Below, one piece after another: positions 17,638 through 25,866 of a stretch of 64,000 nt of DNA. The stretch is taken from contig CP054179.1 of assembly GCA_015709615.1 (NCBI GenBank), positions 558,001 through 622,000 of the forward strand. Reading direction: 5' to 3'. This DNA is from Gammaproteobacteria bacterium (lineage in GTDB: Bacteria > Pseudomonadota > Gammaproteobacteria > Burkholderiales > Nitrosomonadaceae). The notes beneath the pieces were generated by a model. The model was not told the DNA's origin, made no database searches, and saw only the letters and a program-made list of their open reading frames with translations. Both the position numbers and the translations under genes were made by a program. The stretch's first letter is position 1. Every line of letters starts with the position of its first letter.

Positions 17638-18819
17638 TTACGTGCATTGCCATGGCTCGGTTTTACAAACTTCCATCAGGCGGCGCAATTCGGTGCCTTT
17701 TCTGAACAATTCGGCATTTTTCAGATGATCGAGATGCTTATTGGCATCGGCAAAGCGGCGGCTGGAAAACAACGCATAGGCCAGCGCATAGCGCACATCC
17801 TGATCCTCCAGCAAACCGGTGCGGTACAAGCTGGATTCCATATTGGCCGCGCGCTCAAACTGCTTTAACGCCAGAAGTATGGATAACCGCTGCTTCAGCT
17901 TAATTTTCTGGTCGCCGACACCCTCGTTCAACGTCAACGCTTTGTGCAACCGCCCGGCGCGGCGGTAAATTTCCGCCGCTTCCGCTTGCAAAGCCGGATT
18001 CAGTAACGCTGCTTGCTCCAGAATGAACGCCGCGGAATTCAATTGCCCTTGATCGAGATAGGTATGCGCCAGCAACTTGGCCACCATCTCATCTTGCGGA
18101 AATTTCAAACGTGCGACTTCCAGAATATTCGATGCCTCCTGATATTCGCGGCTCAAGCGCAGCGCATTGCCGAATGCGACATAATCGGCGGCGCTGGCGT
18201 TGGATCGGTGCAGATAATCCCGGCCCAGCTTGACGGCTTCCTGATAAAGCCCCAACTCAACCAAATAAAAAACTTTGCGTTTGAGAAAACGTAAATCGGC
18301 TGGGAAGGCTCTCTGGCCGTCGTTCAATGCATTGATCGCTGCTTCCGTATCTTTCAAATGCCAATACGATTCCGCTTTCAAGCTGATCAAGCTGGCATCT
18401 CTGTTGATCAGATCACCGGCTTTGCCGATGGCATTGACGGTATTACGGTAATCTTTCAACCCGAAATACGCTTGCGCCAGATAAATGAAAATCGAGCGGT
18501 CTTGCTGGCCGTTCTTAACCGATTGTTGCAAGCTGTCCCGGGCGGCTTCGAGATCGTTCAACCCCAAATAGGCTAGCCCCTGCAGCGTATAAAACCGCGC
18601 CAGATCGGTTTTCTTGTTGCCGAGATCGACGCTTTGCAACGCCAGCAACGCACGGTCGTGGTGACCGTCTTTCAGCATCACCGCCGCCAGTTCGATAAAG
18701 TCGGTCGATTGCACCTTGTTCGCGGCCGCCTGAACGCCGTGTACGTAACAACTCAGCGCGATGGCGGAGTAAACCAAAAAATGAAACGCCCAGTTCGATC
18801 GGTTGTTCATATCAGCCAT
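17638..18819 (-). CDS. TPR-repeat protein of the TonB2 cluster
   Basis: This is a 393-residue exported protein. A signal or anchor segment (NWAFHFLVYSAIALSCYVHGVQA) is followed by a string of tetratricopeptide repeats, e.g. ARFYTLQGLAYLGLNDLEAARDSL, then IFIYLAQAYFGLKDYRNTVNAI and LISLKAESYWHLKDTEAAINAL. The gene's ATG overlaps the tonB stop (TGATG). In Vibrio TonB2 clusters a TPR protein sits at the same place, after tonB2, and is thought to help the TonB complex. That role is inferred from synteny. No other motif is seen. Confidence 0.8.
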   Translation of the reverse strand: MADMNNRSNWAFHFLVYSAIALSCYVHGVQAAANKVQSTDFIELAAVMLKDGHHDRALLALQSVDLGNKKTDLARFYTLQGLAYLGLNDLEAARDSLQQSVKNGQQDRSIFIYLAQAYFGLKDYRNTVNAIGKAGDLINRDASLISLKAESYWHLKDTEAAINALNDGQRAFPADLRFLKRKVFYLVELGLYQEAVKLGRDYLHRSNASAADYVAFGNALRLSREYQEASNILEVARLKFPQDEMVAKLLAHTYLDQGQLNSAAFILEQAALLNPALQAEAAEIYRRAGRLHKALTLNEGVGDQKIKLKQRLSILLALKQFERAANMESSLYRTGLLEDQDVRYALAYALFSSRRFADANKHLDHLKNAELFRKGTELRRLMEVCKTEPWQCT

Positions 18820-19460
18820 CAAGACAGATCGAAACGAATTTTTTGTTTCGCCCAAACCCGCACGGTTTCGCCCTTATACTTGGCCGGTTCGAAATGCCAG
18901 TTGCGAATACCCTGTAACGCCGACGCATCGAAGATGCCCGACGGACTCGATTCCAATACTTGCACTTGGTTGATCGAGCCGTCGGTTTCAACCAACACCG
19001 ACAGCAGCACATAACCTTTGATGCCATTCTTTTTCGCTGCCGGCGGATATTTGAACGATCCCCGCGCCACCGGTTTGGGCGGCACATCGACCAGATCGGC
19101 GGTCATCACCGCATGACCGGTCTTGCCGAGTAAACCGTCGTCGATCTCCCGCGAACCGCCATCCAGTCCGAGCGATCCCAAATCGATGCCGGATAGCGCG
19201 GTATCCAATCCTTTGAAAGGCGCTGGTGCTTGCGGCCGCGAAACCGGCTTTTTCGGCTCCACTTTCTTGATTTCTTTTTTCGGTTCTTGCTTGATTTCCC
19301 GCGTCATGGCGATTTCCGTCACTTCCTGCGGCGGCGTGCGTTCGATCTTTCCCATGTAGTGATTCATAATCACGATCAGCGCGAACACCATTGTCACACC
19401 GGCCAGCATCGATACCGCACCGGCCATATGCCGGTTCATTGTTGTCTTACTCATAGTCAT
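18819..19460 (-). CDS. tonB: TonB-family energy transducer
   Basis: This 213-residue protein has a short cytoplasmic start, one membrane helix (AGAVSMLAGVTMVFALIVIMNHYM), a Pro/Lys/Glu-rich periplasmic spacer (EIKQEPKKEIKKVEPKKPVS) and a C-terminal TonB domain (ARGSFKYPPAAKKNGIKGYV, then GSINQVQVLESSPSGIFDASALQGIRNWHFEPAKYKGETVRVW). It transmits proton-motive force from ExbB-ExbD to outer-membrane receptors. Its start overlaps the exbD stop codon. The short length and gene order (ttpC-exbB-exbD-tonB-TPR) fit the TonB2 type, which usually serves a specific receptor, probably the one at 14286-17486. Confidence 0.9.
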   Translation of the reverse strand: MTMSKTTMNRHMAGAVSMLAGVTMVFALIVIMNHYMGKIERTPPQEVTEIAMTREIKQEPKKEIKKVEPKKPVSRPQAPAPFKGLDTALSGIDLGSLGLDGGSREIDDGLLGKTGHAVMTADLVDVPPKPVARGSFKYPPAAKKNGIKGYVLLSVLVETDGSINQVQVLESSPSGIFDASALQGIRNWHFEPAKYKGETVRVWAKQKIRFDLS

Positions 19461-19867
19461 TACCCCGCTTCTTTTTTCGTTGCCACACCGACGCTCTCGG
19501 CACCCGCCAAGCGCGCCTGATCCACGACTTCCACCAGCCGTCCCGCCGCGACACCTTCATCGGTCACGACCAGCACGATTTTGTTGGAAGCCGTGCTCAA
19601 TAAATCCCGCAGTTTGCTTTGAATCAGCCACAACCGTACCGGCTCGCCGTCGAGATAGGTGTCGCCGTTGCGGTCGATGAACAGCCGGATCGCTTTGCTC
19701 GACGCCGCCACCGCGCTATTCGCCTTGGGCCGTTCCAAATCCAGTTTCATATCCTTGACGAACGTCGTGGTCACCATAAAGAAGATCAGCAGAATGAACA
19801 CGATATCGATCAATGGCGCCATGTCGATGGCTGTTTCGGCTTCGGCCGGTTCGTTATTTCTTATCAT
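19460..19867 (-). CDS. exbD: ExbD-family proton-channel subunit
   Basis: This 135-residue protein has the ExbD/TolR layout: a single membrane helix (MAPLIDIVFILLIFFMVTTTF) with the essential Asp in PLIDIVFIL, then a periplasmic domain ending with LAGAESVGVATKK. With ExbB it forms the proton channel that powers TonB. The start overlaps the end of exbB by 14 bp (ATGATAAGAAATAAC), so the genes are translationally coupled. Confidence 0.92.
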   Translation of the reverse strand: MIRNNEPAEAETAIDMAPLIDIVFILLIFFMVTTTFVKDMKLDLERPKANSAVAASSKAIRLFIDRNGDTYLDGEPVRLWLIQSKLRDLLSTASNKIVLVVTDEGVAAGRLVEVVDQARLAGAESVGVATKKEAG

Positions 19868-20486
19868 GCATGACTCCGCTAGAAGGTTGAGGCTGGACTT
19901 GATGGCACAGCAGATCTTTCACCTGTGCCAGATCGAGCTCGATTTGCTGCTGCTTGCGTGTGAGGAGGCTATGCGCCAGCAGTCCCGGAATCGCCACGGT
20001 CAATCCCATTTGCGTGGTGAACAGGGCTTGCGAAATGCCACCGGCGATACCGCCGGATTGCGAGTGCAAGGTCATGGTCGCCAACGAATCGAAGGTTTCG
20101 ATCATGCCGATCACCGTACCCAGCAAGCCAAGCAACGGCGCAATGAGAATGACGACGCGCACCAGCACGGCAAACTTGGCAATTTCCCGTTCGTATTGAT
20201 AAAAAACCGCATCGAGATGACGGCGCAGATTATTGACGCCTTTTCTTTGCAGCCGCACGCCTTGTTTAATCGCGCGGGCAACGATATCAGCCGCGGGCCG
20301 GTCATCGTCCTGCTGGTAATACTTCAACAAATCGCGCACGCCCATGCGTTTCGGTTCCTTCATCACCCAGAACCGGTAACCGAGGCCGTACCACAGCAGT
20401 AATGTGCACAGCACCAGCGGCGGCATGACAATGCCGCCTGCGGCGAACATTTCCTTAATAAGAATCCAGAGTTCGATGGTGTCCAT
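19854..20486 (-). CDS. exbB: ExbB-family proton-channel subunit
   Basis: This protein of about 210 residues has three membrane helices. The last two carry the MotA/TolQ/ExbB signature (APLLGLLGTVIGMIETFDS, then GGISQALFTTQMGLTVAIPGLLAH). ATG 20486, right after the ttpC stop codon (TGA at 20488-20490), starts with MDTIELWILIKEMFAAGG and is the sensible N terminus. It is the second of two MotA/TolQ/ExbB-type genes in this operon. ExbB pairs with ExbD in the inner membrane to drive TonB. Confidence 0.92.
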   Translation of the reverse strand: MDTIELWILIKEMFAAGGIVMPPLVLCTLLLWYGLGYRFWVMKEPKRMGVRDLLKYYQQDDDRPAADIVARAIKQGVRLQRKGVNNLRRHLDAVFYQYEREIAKFAVLVRVVILIAPLLGLLGTVIGMIETFDSLATMTLHSQSGGIAGGISQALFTTQMGLTVAIPGLLAHSLLTRKQQQIELDLAQVKDLLCHQVQPQPSSGVMHDKK

Positions 20487-20487
20487 C

Positions 20488-21978
20488 TCAGGCATTACCC
20501 AAGGCCAATGGCAGCTCACCGGCATCAGCCGCACTCAGTCCGTCGACATCGACGCCACCACCCAAAAAGACATTGACAATCCGCAACGCGGCATACTCCA
20601 TGTCGCGTTTGATATTCCGGGCCCAGGCCGACAATAGCGACCCCAGTAGCAACGCCGGAATGGCAACGATCAAACCGAGTTCGGTCGTCACCAGCGCAAT
20701 CGAAATTCCTTCCGATAGCAGTTTGGGATCGCCGGTGCCGAATTCGGTGATCATGTCGAAGGTTTCAATCATCCCCGTCACCGTACCGAGCAATCCGAGC
20801 AGCGGCGCCACCGAGGCGACTACCAGAATCGCCGGACCGAACCGGTCAAGCGGTCCCGATTCCTGCAGAATGGCTTCATAAACGATGCCTTCCATGTGAT
20901 CGCGGTCGTCTTTCAAGTGGCGCAAGGTGTAGTGCAACACCCGCCCGATTGCGGTGGTATGGTCTTCGCAGCTTTTCTTGGCGGCTTCGAGATCACCGTC
21001 CGCCAGTTGCCGCGTGATTTGAGCGCTCAAGTGCGCGGTACCGGCGCTGTTGGCGCGCAGTAAATACGCGCGGATCAGCACCAGCACACCGGCAAAACCG
21101 CCCAGTATCACAATCACCCAGCCGATCGGACCGCCCGAATCGATAATGCCGAGCACGGTTTTTTCCGGCGCTTCGTCGATAGCCGTGGATCGCGATTCGA
21201 ATAAATACAGCTGCAGTACCGCCGGTTGCTCGTTTTTGCTCAACGCCGCGGCGTTTTCCGCACCGGCGTTTTTCCATACTTTGAAGTCGCCGCCGCCCGC
21301 GGGCACCAGGCTGCCGCCGCCTTCCGCGCTGATGCCGTAAGCCGCGATACTGCCCAAATGAATCAGCACCCCTTCCGCTTGCTTGCCGTTCGCGAGGAAG
21401 AAATGCCCCGGTTTGGTTTGAATGCCGCCGAGTTTTTGCAGCAACGGCAGCGCTTGTGTGAATAAAAAGCCGACCTTCTCCGGATCGTTGCCTTTGGCAT
21501 CTTTCATCGCTGGCGGCATTTCGATGCCGTGATTCTTCAGCGTCATTTCCGCTTGCAGATAAGTCGATTCGAGCGCATCGTGCCGTTCGGAAACGGATGC
21601 TTCCTTGCGTTCCGATTCGGCTAGTTGCGCATTGAGTTGATCGATTTTGGCCGAACGCTCGACCGTACCGCGCTCCAAGGAGTTGATCTTGGCGCCCAAT
21701 GTCTGTTCTTCGCGTTGCGCGCTTGCTTGATAATTTTTCAGGCGTTCGCTCAACTCGCGTTTCTGCGCTTCCAAAAAAGCGTACTCGCGCTTGTAAGCAG
21801 TTTCCAGGCTGACAGCTTCCTGTTTCGCCGCCGGCTGTTTTTTGGCGGTTTCCGGTTTTCCTTCCGGCGCGGATACCGTAACGTTCTCACCGACTGCCGC
21901 ATCCTTGGATTGCTGCGCATAACCGGGATTGGCCCAGGCCGTCATTAGCAGTAACAGAGCAAATAACAATGTTTTCAT
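20488..21978 (-). CDS. ttpC: TtpC-like MotA/TolQ/ExbB protein with periplasmic coiled coil
   Basis: This 496-residue protein has a signal peptide (KTLLFALLLLMTAWANPGYA) and a periplasmic coiled coil of about residues 55-150 (REYAFLEAQKRELSERL, then LERGTVERSAKIDQLNAQL). A beta-rich domain comes next, then a C-terminal MotA/TolQ/ExbB module with three helices (GPAILVVASVAPLLGLLGTV, then TELGLIVAIPALLLGSLLSAW). This layout and gene order match TtpC of the Vibrio TonB2 system, which is required along with ExbB2, ExbD2 and TonB2. It overlaps the DUF3450 gene by 4 bp (ATGA). Confidence 0.85.
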   Translation of the reverse strand: MKTLLFALLLLMTAWANPGYAQQSKDAAVGENVTVSAPEGKPETAKKQPAAKQEAVSLETAYKREYAFLEAQKRELSERLKNYQASAQREEQTLGAKINSLERGTVERSAKIDQLNAQLAESERKEASVSERHDALESTYLQAEMTLKNHGIEMPPAMKDAKGNDPEKVGFLFTQALPLLQKLGGIQTKPGHFFLANGKQAEGVLIHLGSIAAYGISAEGGGSLVPAGGGDFKVWKNAGAENAAALSKNEQPAVLQLYLFESRSTAIDEAPEKTVLGIIDSGGPIGWVIVILGGFAGVLVLIRAYLLRANSAGTAHLSAQITRQLADGDLEAAKKSCEDHTTAIGRVLHYTLRHLKDDRDHMEGIVYEAILQESGPLDRFGPAILVVASVAPLLGLLGTVTGMIETFDMITEFGTGDPKLLSEGISIALVTTELGLIVAIPALLLGSLLSAWARNIKRDMEYAALRIVNVFLGGGVDVDGLSAADAGELPLALGNA

Positions 21979-22742
21979 TTTCTTAATGGATTGGGTAATT
22001 CGAAATAACCTTGGCGGATTTGTTTTTTCAGCGAATCGAACAGCGTGCGGATGCGCTCGCGGTCGGGACTATCTCTAGCCGTTTCAAAAACCCAACCACC
22101 GTCGGCGGATCGTCTTGCCATACCGCTCTGGTTATCCTTGGTTTGGAAGAACATGAAGACCGTGCCGAGCTTGGCGATATCGGCCAGCACTTTTTCCCCG
22201 TTCAGCGGGATCGTTTGCTGGTAAATCCCATTTTCCTTGCTCAACCGCACTTCATCCTCGATCAGCGACCAGGCTTGGTTGACCGCTTTGCTCGGATCGA
22301 TTTGCTGATGAGCCAGGTTGTGTTCCAGATCGTTGATCGCCTTGACGCGGTCGTCGACTTTGAACGGAAATCCGTTTTGAATGTGGCGCTTGTACTCGGC
22401 CAGAGCAGTCAGCAGCACCGGTTTCAGATGCGCGCCGGATTGTTCCGCTTGCTTAGCCGTGACACCTGATTTTTCGATGGAATGCTGTAATTTCTCGATG
22501 CTCAGCTTCTGGCGGCGTTCTTCGACGCTCAAATCCACCAATTGCAAATTGAGCGCCGCCATTTTGCTGCCGTGCTTTTCCTTTTCAATATCCAACTGCG
22601 ACTGCAAGGTCTCGACCTCGCCGCGGATTTTGGCCAGCGATTTCGCTAGATTTTCTATGCTACTGGCCGTCGCCGGTAGCGCTGCCGCCAGCAGCAGCGA
22701 ACCGCTCAGCGCCATGATTTGTTTTGATAACCGAATACGCAT
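21975..22742 (-). CDS. DUF3450 protein, first gene of the TonB2-type operon
   Basis: This 255-residue exported protein has a signal peptide (QIMALSGSLLLAAALPATAS) and a coiled coil (LAKIRGEVETLQSQLDIEKEKH). The C-terminal part (LLTALAEYKRHIQNGFPFKV, then RVKAINDLEHN and GGWVFETARDSPDRERIRTLFDSLKKQIRQGYFELPNPL) matches DUF3450, which regularly lies upstream of ttpC in TonB2 clusters. GAGGGA before the ATG at 22742 supports this start rather than 22796. A PhoB-box-like site and a -10 lie just upstream (22812-22768). The protein probably acts in the periplasm with TtpC. Confidence 0.85.
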   Translation of the reverse strand: MRIRLSKQIMALSGSLLLAAALPATASSIENLAKSLAKIRGEVETLQSQLDIEKEKHGSKMAALNLQLVDLSVEERRQKLSIEKLQHSIEKSGVTAKQAEQSGAHLKPVLLTALAEYKRHIQNGFPFKVDDRVKAINDLEHNLAHQQIDPSKAVNQAWSLIEDEVRLSKENGIYQQTIPLNGEKVLADIAKLGTVFMFFQTKDNQSGMARRSADGGWVFETARDSPDRERIRTLFDSLKKQIRQGYFELPNPLRK

Positions 22743-22767
22743 ACATCCCTCATTAAAGATGCCATGC

Positions 22768-22812
22768 ATACTACAAGCCGGATATTTCACTTTCATGACA
22801 ATTCGATGTCAT
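22768..22812 (-). promoter_or_regulatory. PhoB-box-like promoter of the TonB2-type operon
   Basis: Read on the minus strand, three heptamers stand at exact 11-bp steps: ATGACAT (22812-22806), TTGTCAT (22801-22795) and GTGAAAT (22790-22784). They match the PhoB half-site CTGTCAT at 5, 6 and 4 of 7 bases. Ten bases later comes TAGTAT (22773-22768), a good -10. PhoB boxes typically replace the -35 with this spacing. The start codon is at 22742. Confidence 0.7.
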
Positions 22813-22930
22813 TTCATGTAGCGCTGGCAAGGGTGAGATGGATTCATGACAGGTTGTAAATATGTGTCACAGGGCACTGAAGATTATGATTTGCAGCGCA
22901 GATTTTCCAAACGCACCGGAAACATCTGAC

Positions 22931-22964
22931 CTGTCATGAAACTTTTATATTGCGCCGCTAAGAT
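22931..22964 (+). promoter_or_regulatory. PhoB-box-like promoter of psiE
   Basis: CTGTCATGAAACTTTTAT (22931-22948) is a PhoB box with a perfect first heptamer and a 5-of-7 second one (CTTTTAT) at an 11-bp step. Ten bases later comes TAAGAT (22959-22964), a good -10. The psiE start is at 22999. Spacing equals that of the divergent promoter on the other strand. Confidence 0.75.
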
Positions 22965-22998
22965 GGCAGTCCATGCGAAGTCACAGAGGAGAAAACAG

Positions 22999-23445
22999 AT
23001 GACCAATCAATCGATTGCCAAAGAGAAAAGCGTATTTTTATTGACCGATAGCGATTGGCATACGCGCACGATTCAGTTCATCGTGGGTATTTTGATGCTG
23101 GCGCTGTACGTGTGGATTGCCGCGGGTGTGCTGAATTTACTGTTCAATTTGCCAGAGATTCTGAAGAACGGTTGGGCGCAGATCGCCGAGCACATCATCG
23201 TCGACATCGTACTGATCCTGGCGATTCTCGAGTTGATCCGTATTTTGCAATCCTACCTGTCGGTCGGGCGCGTCAAGGTTACATTCATCCTAGACGTGGC
23301 GCTGGTAGTACTGATCGGCGAATTGATCGGGCTTTGGTATAAGGAATACACATCGGTCGAAGTCGGTCTGCACATCGCTGCCATCACCATGCTGATCTTA
23401 CTACGCATCGTATCGATCCGGTTTTCGCCGAATACGATTGATTGA
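22999..23445 (+). CDS. psiE: Phosphate-starvation-inducible PsiE-family membrane protein
   Basis: This 148-residue membrane protein has four hydrophobic segments (IVGILMLALYVWIAAGVLNLL, then IIVDIVLILAILELIRIL, VTFILDVALVVLIGELIGL and HIAAITMLILLRIVSI). The motif of a paired Glu and Arg (ILELIRILQSYL) is typical of PsiE/DUF2319 proteins. In E. coli psiE is induced by phosphate starvation through PhoB; its biochemical role is unknown. AGAGGAGAAAACAG before ATG 22999 supports this start over 22936. A PhoB-box-like promoter lies directly upstream, and the gene is divergent from the TonB2-type operon. Confidence 0.85.
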   Translation: MTNQSIAKEKSVFLLTDSDWHTRTIQFIVGILMLALYVWIAAGVLNLLFNLPEILKNGWAQIAEHIIVDIVLILAILELIRILQSYLSVGRVKVTFILDVALVVLIGELIGLWYKEYTSVEVGLHIAAITMLILLRIVSIRFSPNTID

Positions 23446-23664
23446 CTGAGAAATGAGCCGATTAAACCCGGCAGCGGAGCATGGCTATGTGAACCCAAGC
23501 CCTAGGTATCTATGGAATCATAATATTAATTACAGCTGAGGATGGCATCGAGATTGGAGCGGCAGCACTAAACGCTTGATATTTTTGAATTTGGTGGTAA
23601 GTTCATGTTGCCATGAAGAGAAAGGCGTATCCCTTGCCTGTGGTGGAAACAACTTATCGCTACT

Positions 23665-24509
23665 TTAACCAAGAGTCCTAATACCGCGACACCTTGGAAA
23701 TTCAACACAACCCCAGAATGTTTTTCCAGAATTCGTTCCCTTTCTTGCTATACGCTTGACCATTACATTGCCGCACTGAGGACAATTCGGCTCAGCAGCG
23801 GCTATTAAAGATATCGATTCCTGATCATTCCTCTTTGCGGTAGCTGACTGATTTAATTTATTCTTATGAACTCCCACAATCATTGCAGTCAGCATGGATC
23901 CATCGACCAATTCAATATTTTGTCCTTTGGCAAAAGACTGTGCTTCCGAAGTGAAAATACCTGAAGTGACAACAAATCCACCCACGGCTCCTTTTGTAAT
24001 CATCACACCAAGCAATTCACGCACAACATTGACCGACACTTTATAAGCGCGCCACTGCTTACACTGAACGAGGAATACTTCACCACCTTTCTTGAGTACC
24101 AGATCAATTCCCTCATCGGCTCCTCCACCGCCATTCTCAATAACCGGAAAACCTCGCCTACGAGCAATTCAAAATCTTTCCAACTAATATCGTGCAGCGG
24201 ATCATTCGATTTTTCATTGCGAGCAACCCAGACAAGATTCTTACGTTTGCGTTGTTTAAGAAAAGATGCCAGTGCACCGGATAAAAACAGCAGCGGTAAA
24301 ATGTATTGTCCGTAATACGCAAACATTCTGATCATCTGTCCGGCAACCTGGTGGCCAATTTGTCCAGGAACTGCCTGGATTGGTGTTTCAAGGATAGCGT
24401 AAGGTTGTAAAAGAACGTAAACCGCAACAGCAAGAGCGATTCCCACCCACCAAGGCAATGTTGCAGTTATTTTGAGTAAGTCTTCAGCAATGCCATTTCT
24501 TCTAGCCAT
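23665..24509 (-). pseudogene. Mrr-type restriction endonuclease-like gene, frameshifted
   Basis: Two frames together read as one protein. The first (from ATG 24509) has two membrane helices (WWVGIALAVAVYVLL, then YYGQYILPLLFLSGALA) and SWKDFELLVGEVF. The frame then shifts near 24130-24170 into RRRGFPVIENGGGGADEGID, followed by LVLKKGGEVFLVQCKQW (the Mrr catalytic Asp and Gln-x-Lys) and the tail. The tail has a four-Cys zinc ribbon (CPQCGNVMVKRIARKG, then FWGCVEFPRC) like that of topoisomerase. With the catalytic Asp and the N-terminal part out of frame, the protein is likely inactive. Membrane-anchored Mrr-like proteins of this kind are common. It might instead use a programmed shift, but no slippery site is obvious. 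Confidence 0.75.
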
Positions 24510-24540
24510 TATTTTCTCCATTATTGGATGTTAATTGTGA

Positions 24541-25377
24541 TCAAGGCTTACGGATTCGATAGAATGTCCGGGATCCTCCATGCGGTAATGCTTTATCCCA
24601 TATTTCAAACAGGTTGGATGCAATCAATAGCTTTTTGAAGGAATGATGACCATAAGTTGCTTTCATCTGAGCGACATCATCGGCCAACTGCATATGCACC
24701 AGTTTCCCCGCATGTGCAAGGCAGGCCCACCCGTCAGCACGGCCAATCTGCATCGCAATGTCACAAAACAACTGTATCAACGGGCTTTGCTGAAGCCACA
24801 ATAACTCGAATTGCTGAATAAAGTCATCAGAAGCCATATACCTGGCTTGCATTTGCCTAGCTTGCTGCATGGTCCCGGCTACGGATTTCAAATGCTCCCA
24901 AACAAGCAAGACCTTCTCCCTTTGCTTATCGAGATCGTCACTGGCTAAAATTAGACTTTCAGGGGAATCGGGGTGCCAATCAGGTAAGAAATGATGAACC
25001 AGCCGATTGCGTTCCTCACGCATCATTTCAAAGGCTTCGAGTTGGTTTTTAGCAAAATCTGCATCAGCGGCAATTTTAAATGAGGAAGATAACCACGGTT
25101 CCGTCAAATCCCTTGGTCCTTGCGGTTCTTCATCAGATGAAGATAATATTTCGTCAAAATACTGCTTGATGAGTTGTCCCATCATGTCTTTCTGCATTCC
25201 GTCGATACGCTGTTCCCGGTTTATCGCTAATTCACGGGCATAGCCTTGCACTTTTGAGTTTCCCAGAATCATTTTCAGCAATCCCTCGATTTGCTGAAAT
25301 ATCAACAAGTTTCTGCCAATTTTACGGAACACTTCATCTTTCAGGCTTGGTGGTGAACTGTGTTGTTCTCGATCCAT
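24541..25377 (-). CDS. OST-HTH/LOTUS-like protein, unknown function
   Basis: This 278-residue soluble protein is mostly helical (FRKIGRNLLIFQQIEGLLKMIL, then MREERNRLVHHFLPDW). The last 70 residues (DGWACLAHAGKLVHMQLADD, then MKATYGHHSFKKLLIASNLFEIWDKALPHGG and FYRIRKP) resemble an OST-HTH (LOTUS) winged-helix domain, which binds RNA or structured nucleic acid. The central segment with R-N-x-x-x-H resembles a HEPN-type motif (RNRLVHHF). Such combinations occur in toxin or defence proteins, but this is only a resemblance. It lies next to a broken Mrr-like gene, 19 bp after its start region, and the pair could form a defence locus. No function is claimed. Confidence 0.5.
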   Translation of the reverse strand: MDREQHSSPPSLKDEVFRKIGRNLLIFQQIEGLLKMILGNSKVQGYARELAINREQRIDGMQKDMMGQLIKQYFDEILSSSDEEPQGPRDLTEPWLSSSFKIAADADFAKNQLEAFEMMREERNRLVHHFLPDWHPDSPESLILASDDLDKQREKVLLVWEHLKSVAGTMQQARQMQARYMASDDFIQQFELLWLQQSPLIQLFCDIAMQIGRADGWACLAHAGKLVHMQLADDVAQMKATYGHHSFKKLLIASNLFEIWDKALPHGGSRTFYRIRKP

Positions 25378-25866
25378 CAGGGAATGTTCTGTTGTTAAGA
25401 CATTTCACCTGTAACGGCGCCAATTCCTATGAAATGAGTTAGAGACTACCCGCAATATCCAATTAATTAATCGATCGATGAGCAGGTATGCGAAAAATCA
25501 AAAAAAATTGCGGTGTACAACCAATGAAAATCCGCTTACGGTGCATGAATGTGTCGCAACCCAGAAGTTTGAAAGAGCTTCAAACGAAAGGCCATACTCA
25601 AGGCAGCGCATGCTGAGTGTGCATTCATATACTTAAATCGCGCTTATCGCATCGAGGTGCCGGATTGCTACGTTTTTGAAACACTTCATGAGTACGACAC
25701 ATAACCCCGAACAGTGGCAATAGCGCCAATCATGAACAACCCTGTGAACCGCTTAGTCGACTTCCATTTTTCCAATTCATGAGGGTAAAATCTCAATAAC
25801 CCTTTTGAGTAGATCGGAAATCCAAGAAGACTGCAGATTCACTGGGTCATAGTCAAAATTGTGCAT
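25378..25866. other. Intergenic stretch, nothing recognised
   Basis: These 489 bp contain no open frame of note, no RNA gene and no clear terminator. Base composition is AT-rich, and the promoter of the leftward gene at 24541-25377 must lie at its left end. Confidence 0.5.

Noticed and set aside
24003..24170. Programmed frameshift in the Mrr-like gene
   Set aside because: No slippery heptamer or stimulating hairpin was seen at the junction; a deletion between direct repeats is simpler.
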